Shown here one piece after another: positions 7,859 to 17,015 of a stretch of 64,000 nucleotides of DNA. The translations under genes and the position numbers were made by a program. This stretch comes from JAMCRM01 sp035561075 (GTDB lineage: Bacteria > Acidobacteriota > Terriglobia > Bryobacterales > Bryobacteraceae), in assembly GCA_035561075.1 (NCBI GenBank), contig DATMYF010000182.1, positions 83,720-147,719 on the forward strand, in the 5' to 3' direction. Numbering within the stretch: the first letter of the stretch is position 1; each line of letters begins with the position of its first letter. The notes under the pieces were generated by a model, which did not search any database, was not told the DNA's origin, and saw only the letters and a list, made by a program, of their open reading frames with translations.

Positions 7859-9208
7859 ATGATACTCTGGACCAGCGTTCGATGGGCGCTGGCCCTGCTT
7901 CCCACGTTCGCCATTCTACCTTGTGCACCGGCCGAAAACGAGGCCGAAGCCGTGACCCTCGGGGAGGCGGTAGAACTGGCACTCAAACGCCATCCGGACG
8001 TGGAAAAAGCCAGGGTCGCCGCCGACATTCTAAAGGGCAAAATCCGCGAAGTGCGCGCGCAGGCACTGCCCGACGTGTCCGTCAATTCGGGCTTCACCCG
8101 CTGGCGCGACCCGAGCCTCCTGAACGCCTCCGGCCTGGACAAATTCCCGGCCGAGCTGCGCGACGCCCTAGTCCCCTCCCCGGTAAACCTGTTCGACTAC
8201 CATATCGCGCTCAAACAGCCGATCTACACGGCCGGGAAGGTCGGGACCGCTCTGCGACTGGCGTCCGTAGAGGCCGAAGGCGCGCTCTCCGATATCGATC
8301 GCGCCCGGCAGGACCTCGCGCTCGAAGTGACCCGCGCCTTCTACGGGCTGTTGTGGGCCGAGCGCTTCGCGGAACTCACGGCCGAGACGCAGCGCCAGAA
8401 GCAACTTCACGCCGAGATGGCGCGTACGCGCTTCCGCAACGGTGTGGCCACTGAAGTGGACGTGCTCCGGTCCGAAGTCGCTGTTGCCAACGGTGCCCCC
8501 GAACTGGTGCGTGCGCGCAACGCTGTGCGGCAGTCCCGTGCCCAACTAAACTATTACCTGGCCCGGCCGCTCGATTTCCCTACCCGGCCCGCCGGTGACT
8601 TCCAGGAGAAGCCGCTCGAACAGAACACTTTGGAAGCACTGGTCTTTGAAGCCGTGCGCCGCCGGCCGGAGCTTAGCCGCCTGCGCATCGCCGAGCGTAG
8701 CGCCGGCGTGCAGGTCGACCTGGCCCGCGCGGAGAGCCGCGCGAAAGTGGATTTCGCCGCCACCTACGGCATCATGTCCCGGCTGCCCTCGAACCTCGCC
8801 AACTCGCAGTTCACCCGATGGACGGCCGGCTTCACTTTCAACTTTCCGGTCTTTGACGGCTTCCGCCGCAGCGCCCTCATCTCGCAGGCCCTGGGTGTTC
8901 AGCGCACCGCGCGCCTCGAACGCCAGCGCGTCGAGGAGCAGGTGCGTCTGGCGCTGCAGCAGGGTCTCGATGACACTGCCGCCGCCGAAGAAACCATCCG
9001 GGCCGCCCGTGCCAATGTCAGCCAGGCCGAAAAGGTATTGGCTATGATGCAGAACAATTACAAGTACGGCGCCGCCACTACTCTGGACATCGTGGATGCC
9101 CAGACCGCCGTCTCCGTGGCCCGTACCAACCTGTTGCGCGGCTTGCACGATTACACCGTGGCACGCGCCGGCCTGCGTTGGACCGCGGGCATGACCCCCT
9201 GGGAGTAA
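7859..9208 (+). CDS. TolC-family outer-membrane efflux protein
   Basis: The protein has 449 residues with a signal peptide (about 1-25, 'WALALLPTFAILPCAPA'). Two outer-membrane efflux repeats follow: 'AVTLGEAVELALKRHPDVEKARV' opens the first and 'LEALVFEAVRRRPELSRLRIAE' the second. The long alpha-helical hairpins with 'ATEVDVLRSEVAVANG' and 'ATTLDIVDAQTAVSVARTNL' are typical of TolC/OprM. It forms the outer-membrane duct of a tripartite pump with the next two genes; the adaptor starts three bases after its stop. A TATGAT hexamer at 7837-7842 could be a -10 element, with no clear -35. Confidence 0.92.
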   Translation: MILWTSVRWALALLPTFAILPCAPAENEAEAVTLGEAVELALKRHPDVEKARVAADILKGKIREVRAQALPDVSVNSGFTRWRDPSLLNASGLDKFPAELRDALVPSPVNLFDYHIALKQPIYTAGKVGTALRLASVEAEGALSDIDRARQDLALEVTRAFYGLLWAERFAELTAETQRQKQLHAEMARTRFRNGVATEVDVLRSEVAVANGAPELVRARNAVRQSRAQLNYYLARPLDFPTRPAGDFQEKPLEQNTLEALVFEAVRRRPELSRLRIAERSAGVQVDLARAESRAKVDFAATYGIMSRLPSNLANSQFTRWTAGFTFNFPVFDGFRRSALISQALGVQRTARLERQRVEEQVRLALQQGLDDTAAAEETIRAARANVSQAEKVLAMMQNNYKYGAATTLDIVDAQTAVSVARTNLLRGLHDYTVARAGLRWTAGMTPWE

Positions 9209-9210
9209 TT

Positions 9211-10329
9211 ATGCGCCTACTGATCCCCGCCCTCATCCTGCTTGCCGCCGCGCCCGGCTGCCGCCGCCAGGAGGTCTATTCCGCCGCGCCCTCCGAAGCA
9301 CCGCCGGTCAAGGCCGCGCTGGTCAAACTGGAGCCGCGGCCATTTACGCTGACCATTGCGATTACCGGGACCCTGGTTTCGAGCACGCGCGTGGATGTGA
9401 AGGCCGAGACTACCGGCCGCGTGGTACGGTTCGATAAGAAAGAGGGCGATCGCGTCGCCGCCGGCGAAACCATCGTGTGGGTGAACCAGGAGAAATATCA
9501 GCTTGCCGTACGGCAGGCCGAGTCCGCCGTGCAGGTGGCCGAGGCATCGCTCGAAAAGGCGCGCGTTCTCGACGCCCACAGCCGCGCCGAGCTGGAGCGC
9601 GCCCAGAACCTGCTGGCATCAGGGGGCATCACCGACCGCGATCTCAAGACCGCCCGCGTGACCGAACAGGATGCCCGCGCTCAGGTGGCGCTGGCGTCGG
9701 CGCAACTCGACCAGGCCCGCGCGTCCCTTGAGGTCACCCGCAAAGCGCTGCGAGACACCGCCGTTCGCGCCCCGGTGGCGGGCGAGATCCAGCGCAAGTA
9801 CATCAACCCGGGCGCGTATGTCGAGCCGCCCACGGCGCTCTTCACGCTGGTCGACAACACCCGGCTGGAGCTCGAAAGTCCGGTGGCAACCGCTGACCTC
9901 GGCACTGTGCGGCGCGGCCAGAAGGTGACCTTCACGGTGAACAGCTATCCCGGCGAGGTGTTTGAAGGCAGCGTCGAGGAGGTGAACCCCGCCATCGAGA
10001 CCGAATCGCGTTCCGCCCGGGTACGTATCCGCGTGGGCAACTCCGGGGGCCGTCTCAAAGGAGGGATGTTCGCCCAGGGCGAGATCCTCACCGGCGTGCA
10101 GGCCAATGCCCTGATCATTCCGGGCAGCGCCATCTACCGCGACGACCGCGCCTCCCGGGACGCCCACGTCTTTCTGGCGGAGAACGGCCGCGCCGTGCGC
10201 CGCCAAGTTAAGGTCGGCCGCGAGCGCGACCTCCAGGTGGAGATTGTGCAGGGCCTCAAACCCGGCGACCTGCTGGTGGCCGAGCAGAGCATTGAAATCG
10301 CCGAAGGCGTGCGCGTGGCGGCGCGGTAA
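9211..10329 (+). CDS. RND efflux periplasmic adaptor (HlyD/AcrA family)
   Basis: The protein has 372 residues from the ATG at 9211. I preferred this start because GGGAG lies five bases upstream and the signal sequence begins there. Positions 2-17 are a probable lipoprotein signal ('LILLAAAPGC'). Domains in order: barrel-sandwich/lipoyl half ('VDVKAETTGRVVRFDKKEGDRVAAGE'), an alpha-hairpin with regular Ala/Gln repeats, the second lipoyl half ('TAVRAPVAGEIQRKYINPGAYVEP') and a beta-barrel plus membrane-proximal domain ('KGGMFAQGEI'). It bridges the RND pump and the TolC-type duct. The RND gene begins three bases after its stop. Confidence 0.93.
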   Translation: MRLLIPALILLAAAPGCRRQEVYSAAPSEAPPVKAALVKLEPRPFTLTIAITGTLVSSTRVDVKAETTGRVVRFDKKEGDRVAAGETIVWVNQEKYQLAVRQAESAVQVAEASLEKARVLDAHSRAELERAQNLLASGGITDRDLKTARVTEQDARAQVALASAQLDQARASLEVTRKALRDTAVRAPVAGEIQRKYINPGAYVEPPTALFTLVDNTRLELESPVATADLGTVRRGQKVTFTVNSYPGEVFEGSVEEVNPAIETESRSARVRIRVGNSGGRLKGGMFAQGEILTGVQANALIIPGSAIYRDDRASRDAHVFLAENGRAVRRQVKVGRERDLQVEIVQGLKPGDLLVAEQSIEIAEGVRVAAR

Positions 10330-10332
10330 ACC

Positions 10333-13300
10333 ATGTTCCTCAGCGACCTTTCCATCAAGCAGCCCGTTTTCGCCACCATGCTGGCGGTCACTCTGGTGAC
10401 CCTGGGGATCTACTCCTATAAAGAGCTCTCGATCGACCAGTTCCCGGATGTCGAAATCCCCGTCCTCACCGTCCAGACGATCTATCCCGGGGCTTCGCCC
10501 GAGACCGTCGAGCGCGAAGTCACCAAGCGCATCGAGGAGACCCTCAATACCATCCCCGGCATCCGCCATCTGACCTCCACCACCACCGAGGGCCTCTCCG
10601 CCGTAGTGGCGGAATTCCGGTTGGGCACCAACATCTACACCGCCCAGCAGGATGCGCAGGCGAAGATCAACGCAGTCCGCGCCGACTTCCCGCGCGACAT
10701 GCACGAGCCCATCATCCAGCGCATCGACTTCAACGCCATGCCGGTGGTCTCCGTTGCGGTAGAGAGCCGCACGGCGGACGTGAAGACACTCTCCACCCTG
10801 GCCGAAAAGATTATCCAGAAACGCCTTGAAACCGTGCCGGGCGTCGGGGAGGTGCGCCTGGTGGGCCTCGCCCGCCGCGAAATCCAGATCCTCACAGATC
10901 CCAACAAGCTGAAGGCTTACGGGCTGACCTACGCACAGGTGGCCGGCGCCCTTCAGCGCGAAAACCAGGACGTTCCCGCCGGCAAGCTCGAACAGGGAGG
11001 ACACGAGCCGCTGGTGCGCGTCTCCGGCAAGTTCCGCTCGGTGGACGCCTTCGACCGCCTCATCGTAGCGGTGCGCGACGGCCGCCCCATCTACCTGCCC
11101 GAAATCGCACGCGTGGTGGACGGCATCGAGGAGCGCCGCAGCGCTTCCCTGGTGGACGACAACTCCGGCCTCTCGCTCGATATTGTCAAACAGTCCGGCT
11201 CCAATACCGTGGAGGTTGCCGACGGCGTCCTCGCGGCCATCGAGACCATTAATAAGGAACTGCCCCCGCACATCCGGCTGCGCAGCGTGGTGGACAATTC
11301 CATCTTCATCCGGGACTCCGTAGAGGACGTACAGGTCACCTTGGTCCTAGGCGGCCTGCTCACGGTCCTGATCGTCTTTCTATTCCTGAATAGCTGGCGC
11401 AGCACCGTGATCACCGGGCTGGCCCTGCCCGTTTCGGTCATCAGCACGTTCGTCGTGATGAATGCCCTGGGGTTCACCCTGAACATCCTCACCCTGATGG
11501 GACTCTCGCTTGCCATCGGGCTGCTGATCGACGACGCCATTGTGGTTCGGGAGAACATCGTCCGGCACATGCACGCCGGCGCGGACCACTACACCGCCGC
11601 GCGCGAAGCTACCGCGGAGATCGGGCTCGCCGTAATGGCCACCACCTTCACGATCATCGCGGTGTTCGTGCCGGTGGCGTTCATGGGCGGGATCATCGGG
11701 CGCTTCTTCTATGAATTCGGTATCACCGTCGGGTTCGCCGTACTGGTGTCGCTCTACGTGAGTTTCACAATCGACCCCATGCTCTCCTCCCGGTGGTACG
11801 ATCCGGCAGCGGATCCGACCATCCCGCGCTCCATCGTCGGCCGCGCGCTCGGCCGGCTGAATGACGCCGTGGATCACCTGCAGGGCGTGGTCGGGGCATC
11901 GCTCGGCTGGTCGCTCCGCCACCGCTGGAAGCTGGTCGGCATCGCCACCCTGGCGATTGCATCGAGCTTCGTGCTGTTCGGCAAACTCGGCAGCGCCTTC
12001 ATGCCGGATGCCGACCCCGGCCAGTTCCAGGTGACCTACAAGGCCCAGCCCGGTATCAGCCTTGACCGCTCCATCGAGATCGCGCGCCAGTTGGGAGCCG
12101 AGATTCGATCCAACACGGGCGTGGCCTACACCTACACCACCATCGGCGGCAACGGCGCCCAGCCCACGAACGAAGGCCAGATCTATATCCGGCTAAAGAA
12201 GCGGGAGGAACGCCCGCACTTCCTTCAGATTCAGGCCCAGGTTCGTCAGCGGCTGGCTCGCTTCCACGGCTTAAGCACCGCGATCAGCGAAGCGGGTCAC
12301 GTAGAGGCCGATTCGAAACCCATTCAGATCAGCTTCCGCGGCACGGAAAACGAGCGTCTGGCGCCCCTAAGCCAGAAACTCCTGGCCCTGGTCCGCCAGG
12401 TGCCCGGCGCTACCGACGTGGAGACTAGCGAGGAGGAACCGCGCCCGGAGGTCCGCATTGGCGTAGATCGCAGGGCCGCCGGCGACCTCGGCCTGGACCT
12501 CGGCACCGTGGCCGCCACAATCAGCGGACTAGTCGCCGGCGAAGTCGTCTCCCAGTTTGAAGACCGCGATGGCGACAGCTACGACGTGCGCCTGCGCGTG
12601 GACCCTGCCTGGCGCCGCGAGAACGCCGGACTGCTCACGCTCGATCTTCCCGCACAGGGCGGCCGCGCCCTGGTGCCGCTTTCGCAGGTAGCTTCCATCG
12701 ACTCTTCCACCGCGCCCTCCAAAATCAGGCGCCGGGACCTGAACCGCGAGATCCGCATCAGTGCCACCACCCAAGGCCGTTCTTTGGGCGAGATAGTCAA
12801 CGACATCAAGGCGCGTTCCGCCGGCCTGAACCTGCCGCCCGGCTACACCATCACGTTCACCGGAGAATCCGAGGACATGGTGGAAAGCTTCGGTTACGCT
12901 CTCCAGTCTCTCGTGCTGGCCATCATCCTGATCTATGCCATCCTGGCCTCACAGTTCCGCAGCTTCCTGCAGCCGCTGGCCATCATGCTCTCCCTGCCGC
13001 TTTCACTTGTGGGGGTCGCGGGAATGCTGTACCTCGTGAACGATACCCTCAATATGATGTCCATGATCGGGGTAATTCTGCTGATGGGGCTGGTGACCAA
13101 GAACGCTATTCTGCTGGTGGATTTCGCCAACGTGCAGCGCCGTGACGGAATGGAACGAGGAAAAGCCCTGATCACCGCCGCGCGGGTCCGGCTACGACCC
13201 ATCTTGATGACCACCCTGGCGATGATCTTCGGGATGCTGCCTTTGGCCTTCGAATGGGGCGCCGGCGCGGAGTTCCGAGCCCCTATGGCGCGGGCGGTAA

Positions 13301-13446
13301 TCGGCGGCCTGATCACCTCCACCCTGCTCACCTTACTGGTGGTGCCGGTGGTTTACACGTTCCTGGACGACGTTGCGACGGGTGCCGCGCGCTGGTGGCA
13401 CCCCGGTGAGAAGAAAAAGAAGAAGATCGAGCGCGTAAACGCCTGA
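10333..13446 (+). CDS. RND multidrug efflux transporter (HAE1/AcrB family)
   Basis: This inner-membrane proton/drug antiporter has 1037 residues. The layout is complete: TM1, a large periplasmic porter loop, TM2-7, a second loop and TM8-12. The proton-relay acidic pair is present in TM4 near residue 400 ('LLIDDAIVVRENIVRH'), and the TM10-11 lysine region ('GLVTKNAILLVDFANVQRRDGM') is intact. 'FPDVEIPVLTVQTIYPGASPETVE' at the N-terminus is a family signature. The tail ends in a Lys-rich cytosolic stretch ('GEKKKKKIERV'). It is the last gene of the efflux operon; its TGA directly abuts the stop of the convergent TPR gene. Confidence 0.95.
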   Translation: MFLSDLSIKQPVFATMLAVTLVTLGIYSYKELSIDQFPDVEIPVLTVQTIYPGASPETVEREVTKRIEETLNTIPGIRHLTSTTTEGLSAVVAEFRLGTNIYTAQQDAQAKINAVRADFPRDMHEPIIQRIDFNAMPVVSVAVESRTADVKTLSTLAEKIIQKRLETVPGVGEVRLVGLARREIQILTDPNKLKAYGLTYAQVAGALQRENQDVPAGKLEQGGHEPLVRVSGKFRSVDAFDRLIVAVRDGRPIYLPEIARVVDGIEERRSASLVDDNSGLSLDIVKQSGSNTVEVADGVLAAIETINKELPPHIRLRSVVDNSIFIRDSVEDVQVTLVLGGLLTVLIVFLFLNSWRSTVITGLALPVSVISTFVVMNALGFTLNILTLMGLSLAIGLLIDDAIVVRENIVRHMHAGADHYTAAREATAEIGLAVMATTFTIIAVFVPVAFMGGIIGRFFYEFGITVGFAVLVSLYVSFTIDPMLSSRWYDPAADPTIPRSIVGRALGRLNDAVDHLQGVVGASLGWSLRHRWKLVGIATLAIASSFVLFGKLGSAFMPDADPGQFQVTYKAQPGISLDRSIEIARQLGAEIRSNTGVAYTYTTIGGNGAQPTNEGQIYIRLKKREERPHFLQIQAQVRQRLARFHGLSTAISEAGHVEADSKPIQISFRGTENERLAPLSQKLLALVRQVPGATDVETSEEEPRPEVRIGVDRRAAGDLGLDLGTVAATISGLVAGEVVSQFEDRDGDSYDVRLRVDPAWRRENAGLLTLDLPAQGGRALVPLSQVASIDSSTAPSKIRRRDLNREIRISATTQGRSLGEIVNDIKARSAGLNLPPGYTITFTGESEDMVESFGYALQSLVLAIILIYAILASQFRSFLQPLAIMLSLPLSLVGVAGMLYLVNDTLNMMSMIGVILLMGLVTKNAILLVDFANVQRRDGMERGKALITAARVRLRPILMTTLAMIFGMLPLAFEWGAGAEFRAPMARAVIGGLITSTLLTLLVVPVVYTFLDDVATGAARWWHPGEKKKKKIERVNA

Positions 13447-15477
13447 TTACTTCGAATTCTCCCGGGCGAGCCTTACCTTGGCGCTCTCCAGTTTCTTGCT
13501 GACTTTAGCGATCTCGGCTGGATCTGCATCGGCCTGGGAGCCGGTCTCATATGCCTGGATCGACGTCTGCCACTGTTGCACGGCCTCCCGGGTCTTGCCG
13601 CGCTTGAAATAGACATCGCCGAGGTGGTCATGCACCGTCGGATCGTTGCCGATGCGTTCCAGTGCGCGCACCAGAAGATCTTCGGCCTCCGCCAGCTTGC
13701 CCTGATGATAGTAGACCCACGCGAGGCTGTCCATGTAGGCGCCGTTGCCGGGCTCCAGTTCGAGCGCCCGACTGATCAGCTTGTCGGCTTCCTCCAGGCG
13801 CACGCCCCGATCGGCGAACATGTACCCCAGGTAATTCAGCGCGCTGGCATTATCCGGGTCGGCCTCCAACACCTTGCGGAACTCGGCTTCGGCGCGGTCC
13901 CAGTCCTTCATCTTCTCGAACAAAGCCCCGCGCATGAAGTGAACCGTGGCGACGTCTTCCTTCCCGGTGGAAAGCTTCTGGGCCTCCTCGAGCGCCTTGG
14001 CGCCCTCGGTCCAGCGCTTGCCCTTCTCATATATCTGGGCCAGCGCCATCCAGGTCTCGCGGTCCCGCTCGCCATTGAGCAGCGAGCGAACCTCGGCGGC
14101 TGCTTCGTCGATCTTCCCGGCATCCGCCAGCACGGAGGCGTGCACCATCTTCACCATGCGGTCCCCGGGATACTTCTTGATGGCGGCGTCGGCTTCCTGC
14201 TGTGCCTTCTTAAAATCGCGCGCCATTCGCCAGGTATCGATCACGTGTACAGTAGCGCGGGCGCCGTTTTCCGGATCGAGCGCAATGAGCTGCCCGAACG
14301 TGTCCACCGCCTCCTGGTTGCGCTTGCCGGATCGATAGAGCAGTCCCAGCCGCTCCAGCAGCATGGCCCGGTTGCCCTTCTCTGCCGTCGAATAGCTTTT
14401 CTTGGCGGTCTCGTCAAGAATCCCCTTCAACAGCGCGAGCGCTTCTTCCGGCTTGCCTTCGGCCTCCAGCAGATTCACCTCGTCGTAGCGCACCTCGAGA
14501 CTCGTGCCGTCGATCTGCCGCGCTTTTTCAAGGGCCGCCCGCGCTTTGACGAAATCGCGTTTGATCCGGTAGATTTCCGACAATCGCAACTGCGCCTGCA
14601 CGTCGCGCGGATCCTCCGCCGCCACCTCGGTGAACAGCTTGAGCGCCTCATCGGGGCTGTCGGAATAGAGCAGGCTGGTGGCCAGCGCGCGCTTCACCCG
14701 GGTGTTATCGGGCTGTATTTCCAGTGCCCGCCGGTAGACCTGTGCGGCACTGCGGAAATCGCGCAACTGCTCGTACGAGGTGGCCAGCGCGATTAGCGTA
14801 CGGGGGTTGGGATTTCGGTCCGTGAGCTGCTTCAGCTTCTCGACCGCTCTGGTGGTGTCGCCGGTGTCGGAGTAGACGATCGCCAGGCCTGTGAGGGCGT
14901 CTTCACTGGTGGGGTCGATCGCAAGCGCTGCATTATAGGCCTTCTCCGAATCGACGGAATTATTGGCCGCCTTTTGCAGCCGCCCCAGTGCCAGCCAAGC
15001 ATCCAGGTCCTTGGGCGCCCTGGTGGTGATCTCGCTGTACTGGGCGATGGCCTTGCGCAGCATGTCTTCGTTGACCTTGCCCTGCTGCACGTCCCCTATC
15101 ATCCGGGTGTAAATGCGCCCCAGGATCCGCCGCGCCTCAATATTGCCGGGGTTTTGCTTCAGCAACTCCTCGGCTTCGAGCACGGCATCCTTCAGACGCC
15201 CGGCCTGGATGTACAGGTCCGTCAGTTCCTCGGCCAGAAAACCCGCGGAGGGGTCTTTCTTGAGTGCGGTCCGGTAGAATTCAATGGCCTTGGTCAGGTA
15301 GTCGCCGCGATTTCCATAGGCCCCCGCCAGTTCCGCATAGAGGTGACCCATCGCGAAATTGTAATAGGCGTCGGCCTTCTCCGATGCGGGGGTCGCATTT
15401 GCCGGCTTCGAATTCTGAGCAAGGGAAACAATCGCCAGCGCGGTGGCCAGCAGGAACACTTTGGCGGAGCGGGTCAT
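13447..15477 (-). CDS. Exported TPR-repeat protein
   Basis: The 676-residue protein has an N-terminal signal peptide (about 1-28, 'VFLLATALAIVSLAQ'). Nearly all the rest is tetratricopeptide repeats, about 15 or more, with typical units such as 'AWLALGRLQKAANNSVDSEKAYNAALAIDPTSEDA' split over helices A and B. TPR superhelices bind protein partners; this one should act in the periplasm. There is no enzymatic domain. A similar TPR layout is common in acidobacterial genomes without assigned function. It is divergent from miaA and convergent with the RND gene, so it is probably its own transcription unit. Confidence 0.85.
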   Translation of the reverse strand: MTRSAKVFLLATALAIVSLAQNSKPANATPASEKADAYYNFAMGHLYAELAGAYGNRGDYLTKAIEFYRTALKKDPSAGFLAEELTDLYIQAGRLKDAVLEAEELLKQNPGNIEARRILGRIYTRMIGDVQQGKVNEDMLRKAIAQYSEITTRAPKDLDAWLALGRLQKAANNSVDSEKAYNAALAIDPTSEDALTGLAIVYSDTGDTTRAVEKLKQLTDRNPNPRTLIALATSYEQLRDFRSAAQVYRRALEIQPDNTRVKRALATSLLYSDSPDEALKLFTEVAAEDPRDVQAQLRLSEIYRIKRDFVKARAALEKARQIDGTSLEVRYDEVNLLEAEGKPEEALALLKGILDETAKKSYSTAEKGNRAMLLERLGLLYRSGKRNQEAVDTFGQLIALDPENGARATVHVIDTWRMARDFKKAQQEADAAIKKYPGDRMVKMVHASVLADAGKIDEAAAEVRSLLNGERDRETWMALAQIYEKGKRWTEGAKALEEAQKLSTGKEDVATVHFMRGALFEKMKDWDRAEAEFRKVLEADPDNASALNYLGYMFADRGVRLEEADKLISRALELEPGNGAYMDSLAWVYYHQGKLAEAEDLLVRALERIGNDPTVHDHLGDVYFKRGKTREAVQQWQTSIQAYETGSQADADPAEIAKVSKKLESAKVRLARENSK

Positions 15478-15538
15478 TGCGGTTTGCTTTCTTCGACCTT
15501 AGTTTGGATGCCCAGGGGGGTCGAACCGTTCCATTTCA

Positions 15539-16516
15539 TTGTATAACGGAGGTTTGGCCACCGGAACCGGCATTCCTCACGCAACCGAATCCCCCCTGGT
15601 CGTAGTCCTCGGCCCCACCGGCTCCGGCAAGAGCGATCTGGCCCTTGAGATCGCACAAGCCTTTGCGGGTGAGGTAGTCAACTGCGATTCTCTGCAGATC
15701 TATCGCTATTTCGATATCGGGACCGCCAAGCTTTCCGCCGCGGAAATGCGTGGGATTACACACCATCTGATTGATATTGCGGATCCACACGAAACGTTTG
15801 CGGCCGGCGATTACGCCCGGCGGGCGCGTAGCGTCCTGGCCGAAATCACCACCCGCGGCCGCCTCCCCGTAGTCGCCGGAGGCACCGGGTTCTACGTCCG
15901 CGCGCTTCTCGACGGGCTCTTCGAAGGGCCCTCCCGCGACACCGCTCTGCGAGACCGGCTGGCCGCGCGCGAGCGCCGCCGCCCCGGCTCGCTGCATCGC
16001 CTGCTGGCCCGCTTCGACCGCGCCGCCGCTGCGCGCATCCATTCCCACGACGTGCCTAAAACGATGCGCGCCCTCGAAGTCTGCCTGCTCACCCGCCGCC
16101 CCATTACCGAACTCTTCCGCCAGGGGCGCGATGCCCTGCGCGGCTACCGCATCCTCAGGATCGGGCTGGACCCCGACCGCCAGGCACTCTACGCGCGTCT
16201 CAATGCCCGTTGCGCCGCCATGTTCGAGGCCGGCCTCGCCGACGAGGTCCGGCGCATTCTGGACATGGGCTTCCCCCCGGAATCGAAGCCGTTCGAATCC
16301 CACGGCTACAAGCAGGCCCTGCAGTTGCTCCGCGGCGAGATGACGCCCGGCGAGGCACTTGAAGAAGCCCAACGCAATACGCGGCGCTACGCCAAGCGCC
16401 AGATGACGTGGTTCCGCCGCGAGCCCGGCGTCCAGTGGTTCCGCGGCTTCGGCCCCGACCCTTCCATACGCGACGCGGTCCTCGACGCGGTGCGCTGTTT
16501 CATCCAAACCGCCTAG
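15539..16516 (+). CDS. miaA: tRNA dimethylallyltransferase
   Basis: MiaA transfers a dimethylallyl group to N6 of A37 in tRNAs that read UNN codons. The P-loop is 'VVLGPTGSGKSDLALEIA', followed by 'CDSLQIYRYFDIGTAKLS' (substrate Asp) and 'ITHHLIDIADPHETFAAGDYARRAR'. The C-terminal 'TRRYAKRQMTWFRRE' motif grips the anticodon stem. Length (about 325) is normal. The start is uncertain: no ATG precedes the P-loop, so TTG at 15539 is used. A second TTG at 15554 is possible, but the GGAGG just before it is too close to act in the normal way. Confidence 0.93.
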   Translation: MYNGGLATGTGIPHATESPLVVVLGPTGSGKSDLALEIAQAFAGEVVNCDSLQIYRYFDIGTAKLSAAEMRGITHHLIDIADPHETFAAGDYARRARSVLAEITTRGRLPVVAGGTGFYVRALLDGLFEGPSRDTALRDRLAARERRRPGSLHRLLARFDRAAAARIHSHDVPKTMRALEVCLLTRRPITELFRQGRDALRGYRILRIGLDPDRQALYARLNARCAAMFEAGLADEVRRILDMGFPPESKPFESHGYKQALQLLRGEMTPGEALEEAQRNTRRYAKRQMTWFRREPGVQWFRGFGPDPSIRDAVLDAVRCFIQTA

Positions 16517-16614
16517 CCGCCCGCCCGCTTTTTTTCACCTCTTTTGAGCGAACGTTTTGACGCTTCGCGCGTACTTATGAGAGGTAAGCAAGCATTCTTG
16601 GAGGAAAGACGATA

Positions 16615-16926
16615 ATGAAGCGGTTGTTACTGGTATTTGTGACCCTGGCACTGGCCGTGGCGAGCGCGAAAACCTATCGCGTGACCCTGTTTGAGCATTC
16701 CGTTCTCGCCGGCACCCAGTTGAAACCCGGCGACTACAAACTTGAAGTGAAGGACAGCAAAGTGGTCATCACGAACGGACGCCAATCCGCCGAGGCCCCG
16801 GTCACCGTGGAAAACGCAAACGAGAAATTCGCTTCCACGTCCGTGCGCTACAACAATGGCGATGGTCAATATAAGATTAAGGAAATCCGCCTGGGCGGCA
16901 CGACAATGAAGCTGGTGGTCAACTGA
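16615..16926 (+). CDS. Small exported protein of unknown function
   Basis: The 103-residue protein has a clear signal peptide ('LLLVFVTLALAVASA', cleavage near residue 18). The mature part is a short beta-rich domain ('YRVTLFEHSVLAGTQLKPGDYKLEV ...' read in segments) ending in 'GGTTMKLVVN'. The pattern of alternating hydrophobic residues suggests a small beta-sandwich. I do not recognise a named family, though similar short secreted proteins recur in acidobacteria. The ribosome site AGGAAAG lies about 8 bases before ATG. The gene stands alone between miaA and a convergent kinase gene. Confidence 0.7.
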   Translation: MKRLLLVFVTLALAVASAKTYRVTLFEHSVLAGTQLKPGDYKLEVKDSKVVITNGRQSAEAPVTVENANEKFASTSVRYNNGDGQYKIKEIRLGGTTMKLVVN

Positions 16927-16968
16927 CCCGTTCCCGGCACTGATCGCACATTCCCCAGGTTCCAAGTT

Positions 16969-17010
16969 TCCGCACGCACCCTTCATGCTGACGCTTGGGG
17001 TGCGTGCGGA
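16969..17010. terminator. 13-bp perfect hairpin between convergent genes
   Basis: TCCGCACGCACCC (16969-16981) pairs exactly with GGGTGCGTGCGGA (16998-17010) around a 16-base loop. It lies between the stop of the small exported protein and the stop of the convergent hybrid kinase, where a shared terminator is expected. No T-run follows on either strand, so it may stop polymerase poorly or protect 3' ends instead. Confidence 0.5.
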
Positions 17011-17015
17011 CGGAA

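Noticed and set aside
9619..11271. A 550-codon open frame on the minus strand
   Set aside because: It lies antisense to the adaptor and RND genes, is low in normal domain pattern, and is a mirror of high-GC codon use.
13576..14796. A 406-codon frame antisense to the TPR gene
   Set aside because: No ribosome site or family; the TPR reading is clearly the coding one.
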